A DNA stretch of 64,000 nt, from positions 58,679,300-58,743,299 of the forward strand of contig NC_067476.1 of the NCBI RefSeq assembly GCF_947179515.1, given 5' to 3'. The notes below the pieces were generated by a model. It had not been told where the DNA came from and did not search any database. It saw only the letters and a list, made by a program, of their open reading frames with translations. Both the position numbers and the translations under genes were made by a program. This document shows, in pieces, positions 22,146-31,514 of this stretch (within the stretch, counting starts at the first letter, position 1; every line of letters starts with the position of its first letter). The DNA is from Apodemus sylvaticus (lineage: Eukaryota; Chordata; Mammalia; Rodentia; Muridae).

Positions 22146-23264
22146 CAAATTGGCAACCAACAAATTGGACATAGGCACAGGGGAAAAGTTCCTGAACAGA
22201 ACATCAATAGCTTATGCTCTAAGATCAAGAATTGAGAAATGGGAACTCATAAAATTACAAAGGCAAAGGACACTGTCAAAAGGACAAATCGGCAACCAAC
22301 AAATTGAGAAAAGATCTTCATCAACTCTATATCCAACAGAGGGCTAATATCCAATATATACAAAGAACTCAAGAAGTTAGACTCCACAGAACCAAATAAC
22401 CCTATTAAAAATGAGGTACAGAGCTAAACAAAGAATTTTCACCTGAAGAACTTTGAATGGCTGAGAAGCACCTTAAGAAATGTTCAGCATCACTAGTCAA
22501 TAGGGAAATGCAAATAAAAACAACACTGAGATTTCACTTCACACCAGTCAGAATGGCTAAGGTTAAAAACTCAGGAGACAGCAGGTGTTGGCAAGGATGT
22601 GGAGAAAGAGGAACACTCCTCCACTGCTGGTGACATTGCAAGATGCTACAACCATTCTAGAAATCAGTTTGGTGGTTCTTCAGAAATTTGGACCTGAGGA
22701 CTCAGCTATACCCCTCCTGGCATATACCCAGAGGGATTCCCTGGCATGCAGTAAGGACTCATGCTCCACTATGTTCATAGCAGCCGTATTTATAATAGCC
22801 AGACGCTGGAAAGAACCCAGATGTCCCTCGATGGAGGAATGGATACAGAAAAGGTGGTATATTTACACAATTGAATACTACTCAGCAATTAAAAACAACG
22901 AATTCATGGAATTCTTAGGCAAATGGTTGGAACTGGAAAATATTGTCCTAAGTGAGGTAACTCATTCACAAAAGAACACACATGGAATGCAGTCACTGAT
23001 AAGTAGATATTAGCCCAGAAGCTCAGAATACCCAAGACACAACTCACATATCAAATGATTCCCAAGAAGAAGGAAGGAGAGGGCCCTGTTCCTAGAAAGG
23101 CTTGATGCAGCACTGTATGGGATTGCCAGGTCAGAGAAGTGGGAGGGGCTTGATTAGGGAATGGGTGGAGGGAAGAGGGCTTATGGGACTTATGGGGAGC
23201 GGGGAACCGGGAAAGGGAAAATCATTTGAAATGCAAACAAAAAATATAGAAAATAATAAAAATT
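22146..23264 (+). mobile_element. L1: L1 ORF2 C-terminal part and 3' UTR
   Basis: Continues from ORF2 residue ~985 to the stop (SLISRY, near 23013), then a 3' UTR ('CTAGAAAGGCTTGATGCAGC', 'TTATGGGACTTATGGGGAGC', 'GAAAATCATTTGAAATGCAA') and an A-rich end around 23260. A 142-codon open piece (22585-23013) preserves the ORF2 C-terminus, including the conserved WYIYTIEYYSAIKNNEFM segment. Confidence 0.85.
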
Positions 23265-23728
23265 GGGGTTCAGAGCTAAACAAAGAGTTCTCAACTGAGG
23301 AATACTGAATGGCTGAGAGCACCTAAAGAAATGTTCAATATCCTTAATCATCAGGGAAACGCAAATCAAAACAACCCTGAGATTCTACCTCATACCAGTC
23401 AGGATGGCTAAGATCAAAAACTCAGGTGATAGCAGATGCTGGCAAGGATGTGGAGAGGGAGGAACACTTCTCTATTGCTGGTGGGATTGCAAGCTGGTAC
23501 AACCTCTCTGGAAATCAGTTTGGTGGTTCTTCAGAAATTTTGACCTGAGGACCCAGCTATATACCCAGAAGATGCTCCAACTTGCAATAAGGACACATGC
23601 TCCATTTGTTCATAGCAGCCTCATTTATAGTAGCCAGAAGCTGGAAAGAACCCAGATGTCCCTCAATAGTGGAATGGATACAGAAAATGTGTTACATTTA
23701 TACAATGGAGTATAAATGCTCAACTACT
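23265..23728 (+). mobile_element. L1: L1 ORF2 fragment, left half of a split copy
   Basis: Starts 'TTGGGGTTCAGAGCTAAACA' (ORF2 KWGSELNKEFS, residue ~1071) and runs through the cysteine region (CWQGCGEGGTLLYCWWDC) to 'AAAAACAACAAATTT' at 23743. The same copy resumes at 24473. One frame is open for 103 codons (23404-23715), but zinc-knuckle-like histidine is replaced by tyrosine and deletions follow. Confidence 0.82.
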
Positions 23729-24487
23729 AAAAACAACAAATTTTATTGTATGTAAGTACATTGGAGCTGTCTTCAGACACACCAGAAGATGGTGTCAGAT
23801 GTCATTAAGCATGGTTGTGAACCATCATGGAGTTGCTGGGTATTGAACTCAGGTCCTCTGGAAGAGCAGTTGATGTTCTTAACCACTGAGCCTTCTCTCC
23901 AGCCCACTCCTGGGCATATACCCAGAGGATTCCCCAGCATGTAATAAGGATGCAAGTCCCACTATGTTCATAGCAGCCCTATTTATAATAGCCAGAAGCT
24001 GAAAAGGACCCATGTGTCCCTCAACAGAGGAATGGATACAAATAACGTGGTATATATCCACAATGGAGTACTATCCAGCCATTAGAAACAATGAATTCAT
24101 GAAATTTTTAGACAAATGAATGGAGCTGGAGAACATCATACTAAGTGAGGTAACCCAGTCTCAAAAGATCAGTCATGGTATGCACTCATTGATAAGTGGA
24201 TATTAGCCTAGAAACTTGGAATACCCAAGACATAATCCACATATCAAATGATGTCTAAGAAGAACGGAGGAGTAGCCCCTGGTTCTGGAAAGGTTCAGTG
24301 CAGCAGTATAAGGCAATACTAGAATAGGGAAGTGGGAAGGGGTAGATGGGGGAACAGGGGGAGGGAAGAGGGCTTATGGGACTTTCAGGGAGTAGGGAGC
24401 CAGAAAAGGGGAAATCATTTGAAATGTAAATAAGAAATATATCGAATAAAAAAATAAATAAATAAAATTTAAAAAAACAACAAATTT
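23729..24487 (+). mobile_element. Chimeric insertion: antisense B2 joined to L1 3' end, one shared target duplication
   Basis: A 15-bp duplication, AAAAACAACAAATTT (23729-23743 and 24473-24487), encloses two pieces. The left one (23744 to ~23905) is a B2 SINE in antisense orientation, from its 3' end ('TATTGTATGTAAGTACATTG') to its 5' end ('CTTCTCTCCAGCCC'). The right one (~23903-24472) is L1 in sense orientation, from about ORF2 residue 1175 through the 3' UTR and A tail. The B2 has no target duplication of its own, and the host L1 reads continuously across the insertion when it is removed. This arrangement mimics twin priming, but with B2 RNA supplying the inverted arm. Confidence 0.8.
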
Positions 24488-25257
24488 ATGAAATTCTTAG
24501 GCAAATGAATGGAACTAGAAAATATCCTGAGTTATGTAACTCAATCACAAAAGAACATACATGGTATGCACTCACTAATAAGTGGCTATTTGCCAGGAAT
24601 ATCAAGATACAATTCACAGACCACATGAAGCTCAAGAAGAAGGATTCTTTGGTCCTTCTTAGAAGGGGGATCAAAATACTCATGGGAGGAGATACATAGA
24701 CAAAGTGTGGAGCAGAGCCTGAGGAAAGGCCATCCAGAGACTGCCCCATTTGGGATCCATCTTGTATACAGTTACCAAACCCAGATACTATTGTGGATGC
24801 CAACAAATGCTTGCTGACAGGAGCCTGATATAACTGTCTCCTGAGAGTCTCTTCCAGTGCCTGACAAATCCAGAAGTGGATGCTCACAGCCAACCAATTG
24901 ACTGAGTAAGGGGTCCCCAATGGATGAGCTAGGAAAAGGACCTAGGAGCTGAACGGGTTTGCAGCCCTGTGGGACGAACAACAGTATGAACCAACCAGTA
25001 CGCCCAGAGCTCCCACGAATAAACCACCAACCAAAGAGTACACATAGAGGAACTCGTGTTTCCAGCCACAAATGTAGCAGAGGATGGCCTGGCCAGACAT
25101 CAGTGAGAGGAGATGTCCTGTGAAGGTTTGATGCCCTAGTATAGGAGAATACCAGGATAGAGCAGGGGGAGGGGGTTGGTATAGGGAGTTTTGGAAGGGG
25201 AAACAAGGAAAAGGAATGACATTTGAAATGTAAATAAAGAAAATATCTAATAAAAAA
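24473..25257 (+). mobile_element. L1: Lx-type L1, right half of split copy with 3' UTR
   Basis: Resumes the copy begun at 23265 ('AACAAATTTATGAAATTCTT', ORF2 NNKFMKFLGK). It passes the ORF2 end, then an Lx 3' UTR ('CCACATGAAGCTCAAGAAGA', 'GTACACATAGAGGAACTCGT', 'CATTTGAAATGTAAATAAAG'), finishing 'ATATCTAATAAAAAATTC' near 25257. The 144-codon minus-strand frames across it are antisense UTR, not genes. Confidence 0.85.
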
Positions 25258-25429
25258 TTCTAATGTATCTTTTGATTTAACTACTTATAAGAACAGCTTT
25301 GCCATTCTATAAAAACATGATATTCTACCATTTCACATTCATTCAACAGCTCCCCAAGGCCTCTTCCCTGTTGCAGGTCACATCCTCCATGTGACCTGCA
25401 TCTTGCTCTGACCTTTCAGGTTCTACCCA

Positions 25430-25862
25430 AGGTGTTTGTTCCTCTTAACACTCCAGTGGCCATGCTGGAATCTTGTCATGCTGTCTGTTATGCAGACCGA
25501 ATTCTGCTGAAGTCTTCCTTCAGGAATGTTCCATTGCTGTTTCCAGGTCCTTCAGCAGAGGTAAACCTACCCAACCCAATTCTGCTCTCGGTTTCTTGAA
25601 GTCTTTTCTGAATATGAAACTTTCTACTCTCATTTTTAATGTGCACATGTTATTCATATCACTTTCCTCTCTTTTCTAAACTTCTTATGATTTCATTTAG
25701 TTTTAAAAATCATTTTATCAACAGTCTTCTTGACTAGAATACAGACTCCATGAAGACAAGGATTCTTGTTTTGAAAATTCTCCATCTCTCCAATGCCTAG
25801 AAGAGTTCCTGGCACATTATACATGCTAATTAATATGTCTTGGATGGATGAATAAATTAATT
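25430..25862 (+). mobile_element. L2: L2 LINE 3' end
   Basis: The 3' end reads 'CCATGAAGACAAGGATTCTT', 'CCAATGCCTAGAAGAGTTCC', 'TGGCACATTATACATGCTAA' and 'GGATGGATGAATAAATT', a good match to the L2 3' terminus (minimum of a few dozen differences). The upstream part, from about 25430, is a weaker match. It predates the rodent radiation. Confidence 0.65.
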
Positions 25863-27340
25863 ATATTCATTATAAAATTCATGTTGGCATATATTTTGTA
25901 TGCTAAATTATGAATTTTCATTTTGATTTTTTCACCTGACATGAGATGTTAATACTTATACTCTCTTTTAAAGCTTTGTACTTACAAGTTTTCAATGATC
26001 CTTAGGGTAAAAGGAATGTTTCCAAGATAGGAATTACTTTCCAAGCTTATTCTACGTTTTAAAAATGTTTTAAAGAAATGACAATACAGCAGAGTTTATC
26101 TATTTTTGCCTCTTCCTAGGATGCTGAAATCTTAGCAGTTACAGACTTCATTAGTGGCCATATGGCCAAGCAATCTCATCATAGACCTTTGAATTAATTT
26201 GCATTTTCATTATAATTCTGCTTCTAATTTGTATGTACCAAGATCGATTCATTCACTTTCAAAAGAATTAGAGATTCTTATTCCATTGCTTGTGGTTTCT
26301 TCTCATGCCTCCAAACTGATCTTCATATGTCAGTTTATCTCTGCTTAGATTAAACTTGTAAAAATAGAAAAGTAGAATCATCTTTCAAAGAACTCCATCC
26401 CAACTATTCTCACACATCAGAGCACAAAACTTTCAAGCCATGAAATTCAGCTAACTCAGATAAAGCACAATAACTCTGAATGCTGTGACTTAGGGGAATG
26501 AGCTTCCAGACCCTTCAGCTATAGCTCAGTGTACAAGAAGTAGTAACATTGAAAGGAGGACTTGTAACCTCCTGAATGGAAAATTGTCATTAGAAAAGAA
26601 AGGGTATAAAGTATGCAACCCAAGTAATTTACTCTCGAGGAAGAATTTAGGCTCTTTGGAAGCAGACAGAGAGATGGACCTTGGGGCACACAATGTTTTC
26701 AAGGGTTCAAATTCTATTAGACAAAGGAAGAGGAAATTGGCAAGAGGAAAATTTAGTCTCTGATGTAGTCTTGAAAATGCCTTCATCTACATGTCAGTGG
26801 GCTTTCAAATGAGTATTACCTCCCAGAGTGACCAAGGTCAGGGTGAAATGGCTGGGTGATTTTCACACGATTTAATTACTGGATGAGCTGCTCCAGAAGG
26901 ACATGACCTCATTGGGGGCATTCTTTTACACTTTCTGTTAGTTTACTCACCTTGACATTGCCTGCTGCTGCTGTGTTGTGACAAAGCCCTCCTGAGAGAG
27001 GTTTATACAGTGAAGGCGTGAAGCATGTATCAATAATCTGGTGACTGTACCTTCTCTACTTGCAACACCCCCACTTAATGTCTTTGAGATGTGCTTACGA
27101 CTTGAGTCAACAGCTTGACCACAATCTCAGAGAGCTTGAACCAGAGGTGAAAAGCTATGGCACCATTGATTCATATCCCACAGATATTTAAGGTAAAATA
27201 TTGGGATTGATAAGTTATAGACATATATTTTTTAGCAGCAACAGAGAAGTAAAAGTCCTGACAACTTATGAAGGCATAAAGTCCTTTCTTAAAGGTGGAT
27301 CCTGGTTGTCCACTTCCATATTTTTCACAGCTCATCTTAT
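25863..27340. other. Unique sequence, no feature seen
   Basis: No repeat or gene recognised. Minus-strand frame 26526-26786 shows no motif. Confidence 0.5.
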
Positions 27341-27391
27341 TTTTTTATTCGATATAATTTATTTACATTTCAAATGATTTCCCTTTTCTAG

Positions 27392-27475
27392 CCCCCCCAC
27401 TCCCCGAAAGTCCCGTAAGCCCCCTTCTCTTCCCCTGTCCTCCCACCCACCCCTTCCCACTTCCCCGTTCTGGTT
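27392..27475 (-). other. L1 3' UTR G-run tract (G-quadruplex potential)
   Basis: The + strand shows repeated C-runs (GCCCCCCCAC, TCCCCG, CCCCC, CCCC, CCCACC, CCCC, TTCCCC), so the L1 sense strand has many closely spaced G-runs of 3-7. G-rich 3' UTR tracts are an established trait of mammalian L1s. Equivalent tracts occur at 12065-12150, 16520-16610 and 37807-37885. Confidence 0.8.
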
Positions 27476-27585
27476 TTGCTGAATACTGTTTCACTGAGTC
27501 TTTCCAGAACCAGGGGCCACTCCTCCTTTCTTCTTGTACCTCATTTGATGTGTGGATTATGTTTTGGGTATTCCAGTTTTCTAGG

Positions 27586-30500
27586 TTAATATCCACTTAT
27601 TAGTGAGTGCATACCATGATTCACCTTTTGAGTCTGGGTTACCTCACTTAGTATGATATTCTCTAGCTCCATCCATTTGCCTAAGAATTTCATGAATTCA
27701 TTGTTTCTAATGGCTGAATAGTACTCCATTGTGTAGATATACCACATTTTTTGCATCCACTCTTCTGTTGAGGGATACCTGGGTTCTTTCCAGCATCTGG
27801 CAATTAAAAATAGGGCTGCTATGAACATAGTAGAAGATGTATCCTTATTACATGGTCGGGAGTCTTCTGGGTATATGCCCAGGAGTGGTATAGCAGGATC
27901 TTCTGGAAGTGAGGTGCCCAGTTTTCGGAGGAACCTCCAGACTGATTTCCAGAGTGGTTGTACCAATTTGCAACCCCACCAGCAGTGGAGGAGTGTTCCT
28001 CTTTCTCCACACCCTCTCCAACACCTGCTGTCTCCTGAATTTTTAATCTTAGCCATTCTGACTGGTGTAAGATGAAATCTTAGGGTTGTTTTGATTTGCA
28101 TTTCCCTAATGACTAATGAAGTTGAACATTTTTTAAGATGCTTCTCCGCCATCCGAAGTTCTTCAGGTGAGAATTCTTTGTTTAACTCTGTACCCCATTT
28201 TTTAATAGGGTTGTTTGGTTTTCTGGAGTCTAACTTCTTGAGTTCTTTATATATATTGGATATTAGCCCTCTATCTGATGTAGGATTGGTGAAGATCTTT
28301 TCCCAATTTGTTGGTTGCCGATTTGTCCTCTTGATGGTGTCCTTTGCCTTACAGAAACTTTGTAATTTTATGAGGTCCCATTTGTCAATTCTTGCTCTTA
28401 GAGCATACGCTATTGGTGTTCTGTTCAGAAACTTTCTCCCTGTACCGATGTCCTCAAGGGTCTTCCCCAGTTTCTTTTCTATTAGCTTCAGAGTGTCTGG
28501 CTTTATGTGGAGGTCCTTGATCCATTTGGATTTGAGCTTAGTACAAGGAGACAAGGATGGATCAATTCGCATTCTTCTGCATGCTGACCTCCAGTTGAAC
28601 CAGCACCATTTGTTGAAAAGGCTATCTTTTTTCCATTGGATGTTTTCAGCCTCTTTGTCGAGGATCAAGTGGCCATAGGTGTGTGGGTTCATTTCTGGAT
28701 CTTCAATCCTGTTCCATTGATCCTCCTGCCTGTCACTGTACCAATACCATGCAGTTTTTAACACTATTGCTCTGTAGTATTGCTTGAGGTCAGGGATACT
28801 CATTCCCCCAGATTTTCTTTTGTTGCTGAGAATAGTTTTAGCTATCCTGGGTTTTTTGTTGTTCCAGATGAATTTGATAATTGCTCTTTCTAACTCTGTG
28901 AGGAATTGAGTTGGGATTTTGATGGGTATTGCATTGAATCTGTATAGTGCTTTAGGCAAAATGGCCATTTTAACTATATTGATTCTACCGATCCATGAAC
29001 ATGGGAGGTTTTCCCATTTTTTGAGGTCTTCTTCCATTTCCTTCTTCAGAGTCTTGAAGTTCTTGTCATACAGATCTTTCACATGTTTGGTAAGAGTCAC
29101 CCCAAGATACTTTATACTGTTTGTGGCTATTGTGAAGGGGGTCATTTCCCTAATTTCTTTCTCAGCCTGCTTATCCTTTGAGTATAGGAAGGCCACTGAT
29201 TTGCTTGAGTTGATTTTATAACCTGCCACTTTGCTGAAGTTGTTTATCAGCTGTAGGAGCTCTCTAGTGGAGTTCTTTGGGTCACTTAGGTAGATGATCA
29301 TGTCGTCTGCAAATAATGATAGTTTGACTTCTTCCTTTCCAATTTGTATCCCTTTGACCTCCTTATGGTGTCGAATTGCCCGAGCTAGTACCTCAAGTAA
29401 AATATTGAAAAGATAAGGAGAAAGGGGGCAGCCATGTCTGGTCCCTGATTTCAGTGGGATTGCTTCAAGTTTCTCTCCATTTAGTTTGATGCTGGCTATC
29501 GGTTTGCTGTGTATTGCTTTTACTATGTTTAGGTATGGGCCTTGAATTCCTGTTCTCTCCAAGACTTTAAGTATGAAAGGATGCTGAATTTTGTCAAATG
29601 CTTTTTCAGCATCCAATGAAATGACCATGTGGTTTTGTTCTTTGAGTTTGTTTATGTAGTGGATTGTATTGATGGATTTCCGTATATTGAACCAACCCTG
29701 CATTCCTGGGATAAAGCCTACTTGATCATGGTGGATGATCGTTTTGATGTGTTCTTGGATTTGGTTGGCAAGAATTTTATTGAGTATTTTTGCATCGATG
29801 TTCATAAGGGATATTGGTCTGAAGTTCTCTTTCTTTGTTGGATCTTTGTGTGGCTTTGGTATCAGCGTAATTGTGGCTTCATAGAAGGAATTGGGTAGTG
29901 TTCCTTCTGTTTCTATTTTGTGGAATAGTTTGAAGAGTATTGGTGTTAACTCTTCTTTGAAGGTCGGGTAGAATTCTGCACTGAAGCCATCTGGTCCTGT
30001 GCTTTTTTTGGTTGGAAGACTTTCTATGACTCCTTCTATTTCTTTAGGCATTATGGGACTGTTTAGATGGTCTAGTTGGTCCTGATTTAATTTTGGTATT
30101 TGGTATCTGTCAAGGAAATTGTCCATTTCCTCCACATTCTCCAGTTGTGTTGAGTACAGGCTCTTGTAGTAGGATCTGATGATTTTTTGGATTTCCTCAG
30201 TTTCCGTTGTTATATCTCCCTTTTCATTTCTAAGTTTGTTAATTTGGATACTTTCTCTGTGCCCTTTGGTCAGTCTGGCTAAGGGTTTATCTATCTTGTT
30301 GATTTTCTCAAAGAACCAGCTCCTGGTTTTGTTGATTTTTTGTATGGTTCTCTTTGTTTCTACTTGATTGATTTCGGCCCTGAGTTTGATGATTTCCTGC
30401 CTTCTACTCCTCCTGGGCGAGATAGCTTCTTTTTGTTCTAGGACTTTCAGGTGTGTCATTAAGCTGGTAATGTATGCTCTCTCCATTTTCTTTTTGGAGG

Positions 30501-31410
30501 CACTCAGGGCTATGAGTTTTCGTCTTAGCACTGCTTTCATTGTGTCCCATAGATTTGGGTATGTTGTGTTTTCATTTTCATTGTGTTCTAAAAAGTCTTT
30601 AATTTCTTTCTTTATTTCTTCCTTGACCAAGGTATCATTGAGTAGAGTATTGTTCAGTTTCCACGTGTATGTGGGTTTTCTGTTGTTTCTGTTGCTATTG
30701 AAGACCACTTTTACTCCATAGTGATCAGATAGGAGGCATGGGATTAGTTCTATCTTCTTATATTTGTTGAGGTCTGTCTTGTGACCAATTATATGGTCGA
30801 TTTTGGAGAAGGTACCATGAGGTGCTGAGAAAAAGGTATATTCTTTTGTTTTAGGATAGAATGTTCTATATATATCTGTTAAATCTAATTGGTCCAAAGC
30901 TTCAATTAGTTTCATTGTGTCCCTGTTTAGTTTCTGTTTTCCTGATCGGTCCATTGAGGAAAGTGCAGTGTTGAAGTCACCCACAATTATTGTGTTAGGT
31001 GCAAGGTGTGCTTTTAGTTTTAATAAAGTTTCTTTTACGAAAGAGGGTGCCCTTGCATTTGGGGCATAGATGTTCAGGATTGACAGTTCTTCTGTTTGTA
31101 TTTTTCCTTTGACCAGCAAGAAGTGTCCCTCAGGGTCTCTTTTGATGACTTTGGGTTGAAAGTCAATTTTATCTGATATTAAAATGGCTACTCCAGCTTG
31201 TTTCCTGAGACCATTTGCTTGTAAAATTGTCTTCCAGCCTTTTACTCTAAGGTAGTGTTTGTCTTTGACCCTGAGGTGTGTTTCCTGTAAGCAGCAAAAT
31301 GTAGGGTCCTGTTTACGTATCCAGTCAGTTAGTCTGTGTCTTTTTATTGGGGCATTAAGTCCATTGATGTTAAGAGATATTAAGGAATAGTGATTGTTAC
31401 TTCCTATCAT
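27586..31410 (-). CDS. ORF2: L1 ORF2p: endonuclease and reverse transcriptase, 1274 aa, intact frame
   Basis: L1 ORF2p nicks target DNA and reverse-transcribes L1 RNA at the nick (target-primed reverse transcription). The frame is uninterrupted, with a length normal for murid ORF2. The endonuclease domain (about 1-239) keeps N14, E43, Y115, D145, N147, T192, D205, D229 and H230. The RT domain keeps D600 (motif A) and FADD (700-703). The C-terminal cysteine motif is complete: C1130, C1134, H1142, C1147. Oddities: motif B reads SGTRHGCPLSP, with H659 where glutamine is nearly invariant. P149 is replaced by A in GDFNTAL, P471 by T, and residues R297, V323, R1185, S1192 and L1202 differ from the sister copy at 37.7 kb. 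It starts at MIGSNN, 104 bp after the ORF1 stop. The protein is possibly impaired despite the open frame. Confidence 0.95.
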   Translation of the reverse strand: MIGSNNHYSLISLNINGLNAPIKRHRLTDWIRKQDPTFCCLQETHLRVKDKHYLRVKGWKTILQANGLRKQAGVAILISDKIDFQPKVIKRDPEGHFLLVKGKIQTEELSILNIYAPNARAPSFVKETLLKLKAHLAPNTIIVGDFNTALSSMDRSGKQKLNRDTMKLIEALDQLDLTDIYRTFYPKTKEYTFFSAPHGTFSKIDHIIGHKTDLNKYKKIELIPCLLSDHYGVKVVFNSNRNNRKPTYTWKLNNTLLNDTLVKEEIKKEIKDFLEHNENENTTYPNLWDTMKAVLRRKLIALSASKKKMERAYITSLMTHLKVLEQKEAISPRRSRRQEIIKLRAEINQVETKRTIQKINKTRSWFFEKINKIDKPLARLTKGHRESIQINKLRNEKGDITTETEEIQKIIRSYYKSLYSTQLENVEEMDNFLDRYQIPKLNQDQLDHLNSPIMPKEIEGVIESLPTKKSTGPDGFSAEFYPTFKEELTPILFKLFHKIETEGTLPNSFYEATITLIPKPHKDPTKKENFRPISLMNIDAKILNKILANQIQEHIKTIIHHDQVGFIPGMQGWFNIRKSINTIHYINKLKEQNHMVISLDAEKAFDKIQHPFILKVLERTGIQGPYLNIVKAIHSKPIASIKLNGEKLEAIPLKSGTRHGCPLSPYLFNILLEVLARAIRHHKEVKGIQIGKEEVKLSLFADDMIIYLSDPKNSTRELLQLINNFSKVAGYKINSSKSVAFLYSKDKQAEKEIREMTPFTIATNSIKYLGVTLTKHVKDLYDKNFKTLKKEMEEDLKKWENLPCSWIGRINIVKMAILPKALYRFNAIPIKIPTQFLTELERAIIKFIWNNKKPRIAKTILSNKRKSGGMSIPDLKQYYRAIVLKTAWYWYSDRQEDQWNRIEDPEMNPHTYGHLILDKEAENIQWKKDSLFNKWCWFNWRSACRRMRIDPSLSPCTKLKSKWIKDLHIKPDTLKLIEKKLGKTLEDIGTGRKFLNRTPIAYALRARIDKWDLIKLQSFCKAKDTIKRTNRQPTNWEKIFTNPTSDRGLISNIYKELKKLDSRKPNNPIKKWGTELNKEFSPEELRMAEKHLKKCSTSLVIREMQIKTTLRFHLTPVRMAKIKNSGDSRCWRGCGERGTLLHCWWGCKLVQPLWKSVWRFLRKLGTSLPEDPAIPLLGIYPEDSRPCNKDTSSTMFIAALFLIARCWKEPRYPSTEEWMQKMWYIYTMEYYSAIRNNEFMKFLGKWMELENIILSEVTQTQKVNHGMHSLISGY

Positions 31411-31514
31411 TTTTGACGTTATTTTTTAAATTTGAATGCTTAACTTCTTTTGGGTTTGATGAAAGGTTACTATCTTGCTTTTTCCAGGGTGAAGTTTCCC
31501 TCCTTGTATTGGTG

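Noticed and set aside
27341..27341. Target duplication for the intact L1
   Set aside because: The left flank CAGCTCATCTTA was looked for between 32.75 and 33.05 kb; the only resemblances (ATCTTTTATT, TCTCATATTT) are too weak to accept.
28091..28678. 195-codon + strand frame and its neighbours at 29629-30721
   Set aside because: They are antisense to the open L1 ORF2; rodent L1 antisense strands often have long stop-free runs. The residues (FFLEALRAMSF and similar) are low-complexity hydrophobic strings, without a start context or domain.
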